From the NCBI RefSeq assembly GCF_017308015.1, contig NZ_JAFKFW010000010.1:1-64000 (forward strand): 64,000 nucleotides of DNA, in the 5' to 3' direction. The number at the start of each line of letters is the position of its first letter. The stretch's first letter is position 1. Under the pieces are notes generated by a model. It ran no database searches. It saw only the letters and a list, made by a program, of their open reading frames with translations, and was not told where the DNA came from. Positions 8,943 through 20,862 of this stretch are shown piece after piece. A program made the translations under genes and the position numbers. Source of the stretch: Allobosea sp. GTDB taxonomy: Bacteria > Pseudomonadota > Alphaproteobacteria > Rhizobiales > Beijerinckiaceae.

Positions 8943-9036
8943 CCGTCATGGTCGGGCTTGTCCCGACCATCCACGTCCTCGCCCCGGCAAGTGCCGCCCG
9001 AGACATGGATGCCCGCCACAAGGGCGAGCATGACGG
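8943..9036. repeat. REP-like palindromic repeat between phoU and phoB
   Basis: The outer arms CCGTCATG (8943-8950) and CATGACGG (9029-9036) are perfect inverted repeats. Inside the left half is a smaller palindrome, GGTCGGGCTTGTCCCGACC (about 8950-8968). Related elements with GTCAT, CCCGGG or CGGGCTTG cores occur elsewhere in the window. It occupies most of the 148-base phoU-phoB gap. Confidence 0.7.
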
Positions 9037-9065
9037 TGAGCTCGAAAGACGGACGGAAAAGAAGC

Positions 9066-9773
9066 ATGGCCGCACGTATCCTGATCGTCGAGGACGAGGA
9101 GCCGCTCACCCTGCTGCTGCGCTACAACCTCGAAGCGGAGGGTTTCGAGGTCGACAGCGTCGCGCGCGGGGACGATGCGGAGCTGCATCTGCGCGATCAC
9201 ACGCCCGATCTCGTCCTGCTCGACTGGATGCTGCCGGGCCTCTCCGGCATCGAACTCTGCCGCCGCCTGCGCTCGCGGCGCGACACCGAGCGCGTGCCGA
9301 TCATCATGCTGACGGCGCGCGGCGAGGAGACCGAGCGCGTGCGCGGGCTCGCTACCGGTGCCGACGACTATGTCGTGAAGCCGTTCTCGCTGCCTGAACT
9401 GATCGCGCGCATCCAGGCGCTTCTTCGCAGGGCGAAGCCAGGTCACGTCGCGGGACTGCTCGCGGCCGGCGATCTCGAGCTCGATCGCACGACGCGCCGT
9501 GTTCGCCGCGCGGGCAGCGAACTGCATCTCGGGCCGACCGAATTTCGCCTGCTCGAGTTCCTGATGCAGGCGCCGGGCCGGGTCTATTCGCGCGCCCAGC
9601 TTCTCGACGCGGTCTGGGGCCGCGACGTCTATATCGACGAGCGCACTGTCGACGTCCATGTCGGACGGCTGCGGAAGGCGATCACGCCGGGTGACGCCAA
9701 GGACCCGCTGCGGACGGTGCGTGGCGCCGGATACGCCTTCGACGAGACGTTTGCGCGCAGCGGGAGCGCGTAA
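9066..9773 (+). CDS. phoB: Phosphate regulon response regulator PhoB
   Basis: A 235-residue OmpR-family regulator. The receiver domain has the acidic pair near residues 10-12 (VEDEE), phospho-acceptor Asp53 (LLDWMLPG) and the conserved lysine in YVVKPF. The winged-helix DNA-binding domain contains LGPTEFRLLEFLM, the recognition region VYIDERTVDVHVGRLRKAI and the terminal wing RTVRGAGYAF. It should bind the Pho boxes at 4187 and 27578. I start it at the ATG at 9066; the longer frame runs into the repeat. It converges with the next gene with three bases between stops. Confidence 0.96.
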   Translation: MAARILIVEDEEPLTLLLRYNLEAEGFEVDSVARGDDAELHLRDHTPDLVLLDWMLPGLSGIELCRRLRSRRDTERVPIIMLTARGEETERVRGLATGADDYVVKPFSLPELIARIQALLRRAKPGHVAGLLAAGDLELDRTTRRVRRAGSELHLGPTEFRLLEFLMQAPGRVYSRAQLLDAVWGRDVYIDERTVDVHVGRLRKAITPGDAKDPLRTVRGAGYAFDETFARSGSA

Positions 9774-9776
9774 GCC

Positions 9777-10163
9777 TCAGGCGTCCGGTCCGCCCTCGAT
9801 GTCACCCACCCAGCTCAGCGCCTTCTCGTAGTCCTCGGGCTTGAAGGCGCGGACCTTGACGAAGGGGATCGCGGGGTCGAGCAGATCGACGAAGCCGGCG
9901 AGCCAGCCCTTGTCGGTGACTACAGCCTCCTTCGGGAAGCGCCGGAGCTCCCAGAGCTTGCCGAGGCTGTAGCGCGCGTCCTTCCAGGCGGCGGCGAGCG
10001 TCATGTCGGTGAAATCGGTCATGTCGGCGAGGATGCCGAGCTTCTCGTGGCGAGCGAGCCGGGCTTCGATATCGGCCATGATCACGTCGAGATCCTCGCC
10101 CGTGAGCGTCTGCGACAGACGATAGGCGGCGACATGGTCAGGGGCAGGCAGAATGGTCAACAT
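9777..10163 (-). CDS. SpoIIAA-like (STAS/SEC14-type) protein
   Basis: A 128-residue soluble protein that I assign to the SpoIIAA-like family (PF11964 type) from overall layout: an N-terminal strand (MLTILPAPDHVAAYRLSQTL), a helix with an LARHEKLGILADMTDF strand, the DARYSLGKLWELRRFPKEAVVTD segment, and a C-terminal AFKPEDYEKALSWV helix. Members may bind lipids or small ligands, but their role is largely unknown. GAGGAGG precedes the start at good spacing. It diverges from the ABC ATPase gene. Confidence 0.7.
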   Translation of the reverse strand: MLTILPAPDHVAAYRLSQTLTGEDLDVIMADIEARLARHEKLGILADMTDFTDMTLAAAWKDARYSLGKLWELRRFPKEAVVTDKGWLAGFVDLLDPAIPFVKVRAFKPEDYEKALSWVGDIEGGPDA

Positions 10164-10240
10164 GGCTCGTCCTCCTCTTCAGACAACGCGCGGGCGCGGG
10201 CGAGGTTTCGCCGGGCTGGCTTTGCGGCGGATCGGAGGAT

Positions 10241-11047
10241 ATGGCCTCGAATGCCCCTCCTCACGAACGGGAAGGGCAGGTGAAAGGACGGGGCGTGAGC
10301 GCGGCGCAGACCAAGACGTTGGAAGGCGCGACTGTCACCATCGCCCATCTCGGCAAGCGCTTCGGTGTGTCGACGGCGCTGGACGATGTATCGCTCGCGA
10401 TCGCGTCCGGCGCGGTCCAGTGCATCATCGGGCCGCCGGGCGCTGGCAAGTCGACCCTGCTGCGCTGTATCGCGCAGAGCGAGACGATCGACCAGGGCAC
10501 GATCCATATCGACGGCGAGTTGATCGAACCGGGGCGGGGAGGTCGACACCTCGCCATCGGCATGGTCCCGCAGCGTCCTGAGCTGTTCGACCATATGACC
10601 GCCCTCCAGCATGTCATCGAGGGGCCGCTCGCCTCGCTGAAGCTGTCGCGCCGGGAAGCCGTCGCGGAGGCGATGGCGACGCTGGAACGGGTCGGGCTGG
10701 CCGAGAGGCGCGATTCCTATCCGAGCGAGCTTTCGGGCGGGCAACGGCAGCGCCTTGCCATCGCACGGGAGCTGGCGGCGGGCCCGCGTCTCCTCCTGTT
10801 GGACGAACCGACGGCGGGTCTCGAGACGGAGGCTGCAGGCGAGGTGCTTGCCGTGATGCGCAGCCTCTCCGCATCGGGCCCGACCATGATCGTGGCGACG
10901 CATGAATTCGGCTTCATCCGGGAGGTCGGCGACGATGTCGCCTTCATGGACAAGGGCGAGATCGCCGAGCGGGGGCCGCCGCAGAGCATCCTCGTTGCGC
11001 CGGGACAGGCGCGTATACGCGACTTCCTCGCAGCCCACCCGGCCTGA
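10241..11047 (+). CDS. Amino-acid-type ABC transporter ATP-binding protein, without adjacent permease
   Basis: A 268-residue ATPase resembling GlnQ/HisP-class polar amino acid importers. It has Walker A GPPGAGKST, the Q-loop segment MVPQRPELFDHMTALQHV, signature LSGGQRQRLAIAR, Walker B LLLLDEPTAGLE and switch His in VATHEFGFIREV. No permease or binding protein lies nearby, so its partners are elsewhere or it has another role. The start is uncertain: ATG at 10241 has a GGAGG only three bases away, and GTGs at 10280 and 10295 are possible; ABC homology begins near residue 28. Confidence 0.85.
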   Translation: MASNAPPHEREGQVKGRGVSAAQTKTLEGATVTIAHLGKRFGVSTALDDVSLAIASGAVQCIIGPPGAGKSTLLRCIAQSETIDQGTIHIDGELIEPGRGGRHLAIGMVPQRPELFDHMTALQHVIEGPLASLKLSRREAVAEAMATLERVGLAERRDSYPSELSGGQRQRLAIARELAAGPRLLLLDEPTAGLETEAAGEVLAVMRSLSASGPTMIVATHEFGFIREVGDDVAFMDKGEIAERGPPQSILVAPGQARIRDFLAAHPA

Positions 11048-11141
11048 CGACGCTCGCCTGAAACGCCAGGGCGGGCTTGCGATGAGGACGGGGCTGCCGT
11101 AACCGGGTCGGGTCTTCTCCGGATCGCCAGCGCCCGCCGTC

Positions 11142-12320
11142 ATGTCAGCCTCGATCACCGACCGTTATGCCGCCCTGGTCGAGGCGGGCGCCATCGAGCG
11201 CGATCCCGCGCAGGTCGCGGTGGTGAGGAAGCTTCAGGCGCTGACCGAGACGCTCGCCGCCCGCCGGCTCGCCCGCAAGGGCAGTGCGCTCGGCTGGCTC
11301 TTCGGCAAGAAGCCGGACACGGCCGCGGCGCCGAAGGGGCTCTATGTCTGGGGTTCGGTCGGCCGCGGCAAGACCATGCTGATGGACATGTTCTTCGAGG
11401 CCGCGCCGGTGAAGCGCAAGCGCCGCGTGCATTTCCACGAGTTCCTGGCCGATGTCCACAGCCGGATCAACGCCTATCGCCAGAAGATCAAGAGCGGCGA
11501 AGTCAAGGATGCCGACCCGATCGCGCCGGTTGCGGCGGATCTCGCGGACGAGGCCTATCTGCTCTGCTTCGACGAGTTCACGGTCACCGATATCGCGGAC
11601 GCAATGATCCTCGGACGGCTTTTCACGGCGCTGTTCGCGGCCGGCGTCGTCGTGGTCGCGACTTCGAATGTCGAGCCGTCGCGGCTCTATGAGGGGGGGC
11701 TCAACCGGGCGCTGTTCCTCCCCTTCATCGCGTTGCTGCAGACCAGGGTCGAGGTACTCAAGCTCGATGCGCGTACCGATTTCCGGCTGGAGAAGCTCGG
11801 TGGTGCGCCGGTCTATCATGTGCCTGCGGACGAGAAGGCGAGGGCTGCGCTCGATGCCGCCTTCAAGGCGCTGTCGGGCAGGGCGCATGGGCAGCGCACC
11901 GTGCTCGATGTCCAGGGCCATGATCTTGTCCTGCCGGAGGCGGCCGGCAGCGTGGCGCGGGCGGGTTTTGCCGATCTTTGCGCCCAGGCTTACGGCGCCT
12001 CGGACTATATCGCGCTGGCGCAGCGCTTCCATACGCTGGTGCTCGACGACATCCCGGTCCTCGATTTCGACCGGCGCAACGAAGCCAAGCGCTTCATCAT
12101 CCTGATCGACACGCTCTATGAGCATCATGTGAAGCTCGTCGCCTCGGCGGCCGCCGAGCCGCATGAGCTCTATCGTGCGAACAAGGGGCGCGAGGCCTTC
12201 GAGTTCGACCGCACGGTCTCGCGACTGATCGAGATGCGCTCCGAAGAGTATCTCGCGATGCCGCATGGCCGGCCGGATTCGGCGGCGAGCGGGGATACGA
12301 CCGGGCTCGTGGAGACCTGA
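11142..12320 (+). CDS. zapE: Cell division protein ZapE (AFG1-family ATPase)
   Basis: A 392-residue AFG1-type P-loop ATPase. Walker A is GSVGRGKTMLMDMFF (about residues 68-82), followed by the family motif RRVHFHEFLADVHSRI and Walker B YLLCFDEFTVTDI. ATSNVEPSRLYEGGLNR and LVLDDIPVLD are also family-typical. In Escherichia coli the orthologue acts on FtsZ rings during constriction; that role is inferred here. A zapE gene just before mdh-suc is a common alphaproteobacterial arrangement. tetR follows after only two bases. Confidence 0.92.
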   Translation: MSASITDRYAALVEAGAIERDPAQVAVVRKLQALTETLAARRLARKGSALGWLFGKKPDTAAAPKGLYVWGSVGRGKTMLMDMFFEAAPVKRKRRVHFHEFLADVHSRINAYRQKIKSGEVKDADPIAPVAADLADEAYLLCFDEFTVTDIADAMILGRLFTALFAAGVVVVATSNVEPSRLYEGGLNRALFLPFIALLQTRVEVLKLDARTDFRLEKLGGAPVYHVPADEKARAALDAAFKALSGRAHGQRTVLDVQGHDLVLPEAAGSVARAGFADLCAQAYGASDYIALAQRFHTLVLDDIPVLDFDRRNEAKRFIILIDTLYEHHVKLVASAAAEPHELYRANKGREAFEFDRTVSRLIEMRSEEYLAMPHGRPDSAASGDTTGLVET

Positions 12321-12322
12321 CC

Positions 12323-12922
12323 ATGCCGCAACGCGAGCCGAGCGAGACCCGCATCCTCACGGTCGCCGGCGAGCACCTGCGCAAGTTCGGGCTGAAGCGC
12401 TTCACCGTCGTCGCCGTGGCGGAAGAGGCAGGCATGACCCATGCCAATGTCTATCGCTACTTCCCTTCCAAGGGCGCGCTGATCGATGCCGTCGTCGACG
12501 TCTGGCTGAAGGCGACGGAGCGACGACTCGCCGATGTCGCCGATGGCCCAGACCCCGCCGACGACAAGCTGGAACGGCTGATCCTAGCGCTCGCCAAGGC
12601 CAATCGCGATCTCCTGACCGAGGAGCCGCATCTCTTCGCCGCCTTGTCGCTGGCGGTTGCCAAGCGGCACGCGATCAGCCGGCGCAACCGCACCCGCGTG
12701 CGCGCCCTGTTCGAGCGCGTGGTCGATGAGGGCATCGCGACCGGCGTGTTCGAGCCGCGCGACCGGGACCGGGCGATCGCCTTCGTCATCGACGCCACCA
12801 ACCGCTTCATCCACCCGGCCTCGCTGGCGCTGGAAGCGGACGTGCCGCAGGCCTCGGTCGATACCCGGCTCTCGACCCTGATCCGCGTGATCCTGCGGGT
12901 GCTCGGCAGCGGGATCGTGTGA
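12323..12922 (+). CDS. TetR family transcriptional regulator
   Basis: A 199-residue regulator. The N-terminal helix-turn-helix (about residues 10-55) reads LRKFGLKRFTVVAVAEEAGM followed by THANVYRYFPSKGALIDAV, which is textbook TetR. The C-terminal half is a helical ligand/dimer domain with no recognisable ligand signature. It begins two bases after zapE and is probably translated with it. An imperfect inverted repeat lies directly after its stop codon. Confidence 0.9.
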   Translation: MPQREPSETRILTVAGEHLRKFGLKRFTVVAVAEEAGMTHANVYRYFPSKGALIDAVVDVWLKATERRLADVADGPDPADDKLERLILALAKANRDLLTEEPHLFAALSLAVAKRHAISRRNRTRVRALFERVVDEGIATGVFEPRDRDRAIAFVIDATNRFIHPASLALEADVPQASVDTRLSTLIRVILRVLGSGIV

Positions 12923-14197
<1,275 letters not shown>

Positions 14198-14277
14198 TCC
14201 AAGCTCAGGGGCGGCGGTGCGGATTCGCGCTGCCGCCCTTTCGTCAATTTTCGGTCGCTGTCAGGGAAACCGAGCAC

Positions 14278-15474
<1,197 letters not shown>

Positions 15475-15483
15475 GGAGCAGAC

Positions 15484-16368
15484 ATGTCCATCCTGATCGA
15501 CAAGAACACCAAGGTCATCACCCAGGGCTTCACCGGCAAGAACGGGACCTTCCACTCCGAGCAGGCGATTGCCTACGGCACGCAGATGGTCGGTGGCACC
15601 TCGCCGGGGAAGGGCGGTTCGCTGCATCTCGGCCTGCCTGTCTTCGACACGGTCGCCGAGGCCAAGCAGAAGACCGGCGCAACCGCCTCGGTCGTCTACG
15701 TGCCGCCTCCGGGCGCCGCGGACGCGATCTGCGAGGCGATCGACGCCGAGATCCCGCTCATCATCTGCATCACCGAGGGCATCCCGGTGCTCGACATGGT
15801 CCGCGTGAAGCGCTCGCTCTCGGGCTCGAAATCGCGCCTGATCGGCCCGAACTGCCCCGGCGTCGTCACCGCCGGCCAGTCGAAGATCGGCATCATGCCG
15901 GCGAACATCTTCAAGCCGGGCTCGGTCGGCATCGTCTCGCGTTCGGGCACGCTGACCTATGAGGCGGTGTTCCAGACCACCCGCGAGGGCCTCGGCCAGA
16001 CCACGGCCGTCGGCATCGGCGGCGATCCGGTCAAGGGCACCGAGTTCATCGACATGCTCGAGATGTTCCTGGCCGACGACAAGACCGAGTCGATCGTCAT
16101 GATCGGCGAGATCGGCGGTTCGGCCGAAGAGGACGCGGCGCAGTTCATCAAGGACGAGGCCAGGCGTGGCCGCAAGAAGCCGATGGTCGGCTTCATCGCC
16201 GGCCGCACGGCTCCTCCCGGCCGCCGCATGGGCCATGCCGGCGCGATCATCTCGGGCGGCAAGGGCGGCGCCGAGGACAAGATCGCGGCGATGGAAGCCG
16301 CCGGCATCCGGGTCTCGCCCTCGCCGGCGCGCCTTGGAAAGACCTTGGTCGAAGTGTTGAAGGGCTGA
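15484..16368 (+). CDS. sucD: Succinyl-CoA synthetase (ADP-forming) alpha subunit
   Basis: A 294-residue subunit with the CoA-binding Rossmann domain at the N-terminus ([19 protein letters not shown]) and the phospho-histidine near residue 247 in [25 protein letters not shown] and [12 protein letters not shown] are also family-typical. A GAGGAG-type ribosome site precedes the ATG. A palindromic repeat separates it from sucA. Confidence 0.97.
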   Translation: MSILIDKNTKVITQGFTGKNGTFHSEQAIAYGTQMVGGTSPGKGGSLHLGLPVFDTVAEAKQKTGATASVVYVPPPGAADAICEAIDAEIPLIICITEGIPVLDMVRVKRSLSGSKSRLIGPNCPGVVTAGQSKIGIMPANIFKPGSVGIVSRSGTLTYEAVFQTTREGLGQTTAVGIGGDPVKGTEFIDMLEMFLADDKTESIVMIGEIGGSAEEDAAQFIKDEARRGRKKPMVGFIAGRTAPPGRRMGHAGAIISGGKGGAEDKIAAMEAAGIRVSPSPARLGKTLVEVLKG

Positions 16369-16372
16369 GGCG

Positions 16373-16457
16373 TTTTGGCGCGTCGTGACCGGGCTTGAGC
16401 CCGCCATGACGCGCCGCCAAATCCAGCGTGATGTCCAGGCGGAGCCCGGGCATCACG
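16373..16457. repeat. REP-like tandem palindromes between sucD and sucA
   Basis: The first stem pairs TTTTGGCG (16373-16380) and CGTC with GACGCGCCGCCAAA (about 16408-16421). The second pairs CGTGATG (16427-16433) with CATCACG (16451-16457). Cores such as CCGGGCTTGAGCCCG match the style of other elements in the window. It lies inside the TCA operon and may affect mRNA stability or partial termination. Confidence 0.65.
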
Positions 16458-16523
16458 GAACCTGAAAGATGTCCGGGCAAGGGTTCGGACATGACTCAAG
16501 CGGCGAAGGAAAGCAGGAGCACC

Positions 16524-19481
16524 ATGGCTCGCCAGGATATCAACGAGGCTCTCGCGCAGACCGGCTTCCTCTATGGCGGCAATGCGGCCTATATCGAGGA
16601 TCTCTATGCCCGGTATGAAGCCGACCCGAAGTCGGTCGACGAGCAGTGGCAGGGCTTCTTCGGCGCGCTGAAGGACGACAAGGAAGCCGTCCTGCAGAAC
16701 GCCAAGGGTGCGTCCTGGAAGAAGCCGAACTGGCCGGTCGCCGCCAGCGGCGAGCTGGTTTCGGCGCTGGACGGAAACTGGGCCGTCGTCGAGAAGGTGA
16801 TCTCCGACAAGCTGGGCGCCAAGGCGAAGGCCGCCGGCACGGCGCTCTCCGCGGCGGACGTGCAGCAGGCAACCCGTGATTCCGTGCGCGCGATCATGCT
16901 GATCCGCGCCTATCGCATGCGTGGCCATCTCCATGCCAAGCTCGATCCGCTGGGCATCGAGAGCCGCACCGATCATGAGGAATTGTCGCCGGCCGCCTTC
17001 GGCTTCACCGAAGCCGACCTCGACCGCAAGATCTTCATCGACAACGTGCTCGGCATGGAGTTCGCCACCATCCGCGAGATGGTCGCGATCCTGCAGCGGA
17101 CCTATTGCGGCACGGTCGGCATCGAGTTCATGCATATCTCCGACCCCGAGCAGAAGGCCTGGCTGCAGGAGCGCATCGAGGGGCCGGACAAGGAGATCGC
17201 CTTCACCAAGGAAGGCAAGAAGGCGATCCTGAACAAGCTCGTCGAGGCCGAGGGCTTCGAGAAGTTCCTCGATCTCAAGTTCACCGGCACGAAGCGCTTC
17301 GGCCTCGATGGCGGCGAGGCGCTGGTCCCGGCGCTGGAGCAGATCATCAAGCGCGGCGGCGCGCTCGGCGTGCGCGACATCGTCTTCGGCATGGCCCATC
17401 GCGGCCGCCTCAACGTGCTGACCCAGGTTCTGGGCAAGCCGCATCGTGCGCTGTTCCACGAATTCAAGGGCGGTTCGTTCCACCCTGACGACGTCGAGGG
17501 CTCGGGCGACGTGAAGTACCATCTCGGTGCCTCCAGCGATCGCGAGTTCGACGGCAACAATGTCCATATCTCGCTGACCGCCAACCCGTCGCATCTGGAG
17601 ATCGTCGACCCCGTCGTGCTCGGCAAGGTGCGCGCCAAGCAGGACCAGTTCGGCGATATCGTCGAGCGCTCGAAGGTGCTCCCGCTGCTGATTCACGGTG
17701 ACGCGGCTTTCGCCGGCCAGGGCGTCGTGGCGGAATGCCTCGGCCTGTCCGGGCTGAAGGGCCACCGCACCGGCGGCTCGCTGCATTTCATCATCAACAA
17801 CCAGATCGGCTTCACCACCTATCCGCGTTATTCGCGCTCCTCGCCCTATCCGTCCGACGTGGCGAAGATGGTCGAGGCTCCGGTCTTCCATGTGAACGGC
17901 GACGATCCGGAGGCGGTCGTCTTCGCCGCCAAGGTCGCGATCGAGTTCCGGCAGAAGTTCCACAAGCCGGTCGTGATCGACATGTTCTGCTATCGCCGCT
18001 TCGGCCATAACGAGGGCGACGAGCCGGGCTTCACCCAGCCGCTGATGTACCGCAAGATCCGCGGCCACAAGTCGACGCTGGAGCTCTATGGCGAGAAGCT
18101 GGCGGCCGAGGGCGTGATCGAGGCCGGCGAGCTCGACGCCATGCGCGCCGCCTGGAAGGCCAGGCTGGAGGTCGAGTTCGACGCCGGCCAGTCCTTCAAG
18201 CCGAACAAGGCCGACTGGCTCGACGGCCGCTGGGCCGGCATGAAGGCGATCCGCGCCGACGAGGACGATCCGCGCCGCGGCGCCACCGGCGTGCCGGCGG
18301 CGACGCTGAAGGAGATCACCGAGAAGATCACGGCGGTTCCGGCCGGTTTCAACGTCCACAAGACGATCCAGCGCTTCCTCGACAACCGCAAGAAGGCGGT
18401 CGAGGCCGGTGAGGGCATCGACTGGGCGACCGCCGAAGCACTCGCCTTCGGCTCGCTGCTGCTCGACGGCCACCCCGTGCGCCTTTCCGGCCAGGATTGC
18501 GAGCGCGGCACCTTCTCACAGCGCCATTCGGTGCTGATCGACCAGGAGACGGAGGCCCGCCACACCTCGCTGAACCATATCCGCGAGGGCCAGTCCCGCT
18601 ACGAGGTCATCAATTCGATGCTCTCGGAAGAGGCGGTGCTCGGCTTCGAATACGGCTACACCCTGTCGGAGCCTAACGCGCTGACGATGTGGGAAGCGCA
18701 GTTCGGCGACTTCGCCAACGGTGCGCAGGTCGTGTTCGACCAGTTCATCTCGTCGGGCGAGCGCAAGTGGCTGCGCATGTCGGGCCTCGTCTGCCTGCTG
18801 CCGCACGGCTATGAGGGCCAGGGTCCGGAGCACTCCTCCGCCCGCCTGGAGCGCTTCCTGCAGATGTGCGCGGAAGACAACATGCAGGTGGCGAACTGCT
18901 CGACGCCGGCGAGCTATTTCCACATCCTGCGCCGCCAGCTGAAGCGCGACTTCCGCAAGCCGCTGATCCTGATGACGCCGAAGTCGCTGCTGCGCCACAA
19001 GCGCTGCATCTCCGACCTCAGCGAGCTGGCCGAGGGCTCGACCTTCCACCGCGTGCTGGCCGACGATGCCGAGCGCGGCAAGTCGACCACCAAGCTGGTC
19101 AAGGACTCGAAGATTCGCCGCGTCGTGCTCTGCTCGGGCAAGGTCTATTTCGACCTGCTGGAGGAGCGCGAGAAGCGCGGCATCGACGATGTCTACCTGA
19201 TGCGCGTCGAGCAGCTCTATCCGTTCCCGCTGAAGACGCTGGCGCAGGAGCTGGCGCGCTTCAAGGGCGCTGACGTGGTCTGGTGCCAGGAGGAGCCGAA
19301 GAACATGGGTTCCTGGACCTTTGTCGAGCCCTATCTGGAATGGGTGCTGGGCCATGCCGGCTCGAAGTCTAAGCGTCCGCGCTATGTCGGCCGCCCGGCT
19401 TCGGCCGCGACCGCGACCGGCCTGATGTCCAAGCATCTCGCCCAGCTCAACGCCTTCCTCGACGAGGCCTTTGCCGCTTAG
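16524..19481 (+). CDS. sucA: 2-oxoglutarate dehydrogenase E1 component
   Basis: A 985-residue thiamine-diphosphate enzyme that decarboxylates 2-oxoglutarate and passes the succinyl group to SucB. The short N-terminal segment (NEALAQTGFLYGGNAAYIED) is the E2-docking region. GMAHRGRLNVL, the ThDP/Mg region HGDAAFAGQGVVAE with NNQIGFTT, and YRRFGHNEGDEP mark the E1 core; the C-terminal transketolase-like half has SEEAVLGFEYGYTL and CLLPHGYEGQGPEHSSAR. I prefer the ATG at 16524, with AGGAG five bases before; 16491 and 16428 are in-frame alternatives. Confidence 0.97.
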   Translation: MARQDINEALAQTGFLYGGNAAYIEDLYARYEADPKSVDEQWQGFFGALKDDKEAVLQNAKGASWKKPNWPVAASGELVSALDGNWAVVEKVISDKLGAKAKAAGTALSAADVQQATRDSVRAIMLIRAYRMRGHLHAKLDPLGIESRTDHEELSPAAFGFTEADLDRKIFIDNVLGMEFATIREMVAILQRTYCGTVGIEFMHISDPEQKAWLQERIEGPDKEIAFTKEGKKAILNKLVEAEGFEKFLDLKFTGTKRFGLDGGEALVPALEQIIKRGGALGVRDIVFGMAHRGRLNVLTQVLGKPHRALFHEFKGGSFHPDDVEGSGDVKYHLGASSDREFDGNNVHISLTANPSHLEIVDPVVLGKVRAKQDQFGDIVERSKVLPLLIHGDAAFAGQGVVAECLGLSGLKGHRTGGSLHFIINNQIGFTTYPRYSRSSPYPSDVAKMVEAPVFHVNGDDPEAVVFAAKVAIEFRQKFHKPVVIDMFCYRRFGHNEGDEPGFTQPLMYRKIRGHKSTLELYGEKLAAEGVIEAGELDAMRAAWKARLEVEFDAGQSFKPNKADWLDGRWAGMKAIRADEDDPRRGATGVPAATLKEITEKITAVPAGFNVHKTIQRFLDNRKKAVEAGEGIDWATAEALAFGSLLLDGHPVRLSGQDCERGTFSQRHSVLIDQETEARHTSLNHIREGQSRYEVINSMLSEEAVLGFEYGYTLSEPNALTMWEAQFGDFANGAQVVFDQFISSGERKWLRMSGLVCLLPHGYEGQGPEHSSARLERFLQMCAEDNMQVANCSTPASYFHILRRQLKRDFRKPLILMTPKSLLRHKRCISDLSELAEGSTFHRVLADDAERGKSTTKLVKDSKIRRVVLCSGKVYFDLLEEREKRGIDDVYLMRVEQLYPFPLKTLAQELARFKGADVVWCQEEPKNMGSWTFVEPYLEWVLGHAGSKSKRPRYVGRPASAATATGLMSKHLAQLNAFLDEAFAA

Positions 19482-19488
19482 ACTTGGT

Positions 19489-19590
19489 GTCGTCCCGGAC
19501 AAGCCGCGTGAGCGGCACCGGTCCGGGATCCATGCCTGAACCGTTCCGGAATGGGTCCCGGGTCTGCGCTTCGCTTGAGCCCGGGACGAC
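19489..19590. repeat. REP-like palindromic repeat between sucA and sucB
   Basis: GTCGTCCCGG at about 19489-19498 pairs with CCGGGACGAC at 19581-19590. Internal GTCCGGGATCCATG and GGTCCCGGGTCTGCG segments form further short palindromes. It fills most of the 141-base sucA-sucB gap. Confidence 0.7.
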
Positions 19591-19622
19591 CTCCACAAGA
19601 TTCGAATAAGAAGAGGCCTGAC

Positions 19623-20846
19623 ATGGCGACCGAAATCCGCGTACCCACCCTCGGCGAATCCGTTTCCGAGGCCACCATCGGCAAGTGGTTCAAGAAGCCG
19701 GGCGAGGCGGTGAAGGCCGACGAGCCCCTGGTCGAGCTCGAGACCGACAAGGTGACGCTGGAAGTGAACGCGCCGGCCGCCGGCGTCCTCGGCGAGATCG
19801 TCGCCAAGGAAGGCGAGACCGTCGGCGTCAGCGCGCTGCTCGGCACGATCGCTGAAGGCGGCGCTGCTGCCGCTCCCGCGCCTAAGGCCGAGGCGAAGCC
19901 CGTTGCGGCTGCTCCGGCAGCGGAGGCTCCCAAGGCCGCCGCGACCAAGGCCGCCGATTCCGGCCCGGCCGTCTCGCGCCTCGCCGCCGAGAGCGGCGTC
20001 GACCCGTCCAAGGTCGCTGCCTCGGGCAAGGATGGCCGCGTGACCAAGGGCGACATGCTCGCCGCGATCGCGACCGGCGGCGCTGCGGCTCCGGCCGCCG
20101 CGCCGGCTCCGGTTGCCGTCCGCGCGCCTTCGGCGCCGGATGACGGCGCCCGCGAAGAGCGCGTCAAGATGACCAAGCTGCGCCAGACGATTGCGCGCCG
20201 CCTCAAGGAAGCCCAGTCCAACGCGGCGATGCTGACGACCTTCAACGAGGTCGACATGTCCGGCGTGATGGCGCTGCGCAACCAGTACAAGGACGTGTTC
20301 GAGAAGAAGCACGGCGTGAAGCTCGGCTTCATGGGCTTCTTCGTGAAGGCCTGCGTGCAGGCGCTGAAGGAGATCCCCGCGGTCAATGCCGAGATCGACG
20401 GCACCGACATCATCTACAAGAACTACTACCATATCGGCGTTGCCGTCGGCACCGAGAAGGGCCTGGTGGTTCCGGTCGTACGCGATGCGGACGAACTCTC
20501 CATCGCCGGCGTCGAGAAGAAGATCGGCGAGTTCGGCCGCAAGGCCCGCGACGGCAAGCTCTCGATCGAGGAGATGCAGGGCGGCACCTTCACCATCTCG
20601 AACGGCGGCGTCTACGGTTCGCTGATGTCGACCCCGATCCTGAACGCGCCGCAGTCCGCGATCCTGGGCATGCACAAGATCCAGGAGCGTCCGGTCGTCG
20701 TGAACGGCAAGATCGAGATCCGTCCCATGATGTATCTCGCGGTCAGCTACGACCACCGTATCATCGACGGCAAGGAGGCCGTGACCTTCCTCGTCCGCAT
20801 CAAGGAAGGCCTGGAGGATCCGGCGCGCCTCGTGCTCGATCTTTGA
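19623..20846 (+). CDS. sucB: Dihydrolipoyllysine-residue succinyltransferase (2-oxoglutarate dehydrogenase E2)
   Basis: A 407-residue core subunit. The lipoyl domain (1-76) carries the lipoylated Lys43 in ETDKVTLEV. An Ala/Pro/Lys-rich linker follows (about 78-118), then the peripheral-subunit-binding domain ([20 protein letters not shown]). After a second Ala/Pro linker comes the acyltransferase domain ending in [13 protein letters not shown] with the catalytic histidine. The ATG at 19623 follows GAAGAGG; the longer frame runs into the repeat. It is co-transcribed with an SDR gene 16 bases on and then lpdA. Confidence 0.97.
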   Translation: MATEIRVPTLGESVSEATIGKWFKKPGEAVKADEPLVELETDKVTLEVNAPAAGVLGEIVAKEGETVGVSALLGTIAEGGAAAAPAPKAEAKPVAAAPAAEAPKAAATKAADSGPAVSRLAAESGVDPSKVAASGKDGRVTKGDMLAAIATGGAAAPAAAPAPVAVRAPSAPDDGAREERVKMTKLRQTIARRLKEAQSNAAMLTTFNEVDMSGVMALRNQYKDVFEKKHGVKLGFMGFFVKACVQALKEIPAVNAEIDGTDIIYKNYYHIGVAVGTEKGLVVPVVRDADELSIAGVEKKIGEFGRKARDGKLSIEEMQGGTFTISNGGVYGSLMSTPILNAPQSAILGMHKIQERPVVVNGKIEIRPMMYLAVSYDHRIIDGKEAVTFLVRIKEGLEDPARLVLDL

Positions 20847-20862
20847 GCGCGCGGGACGGGAC

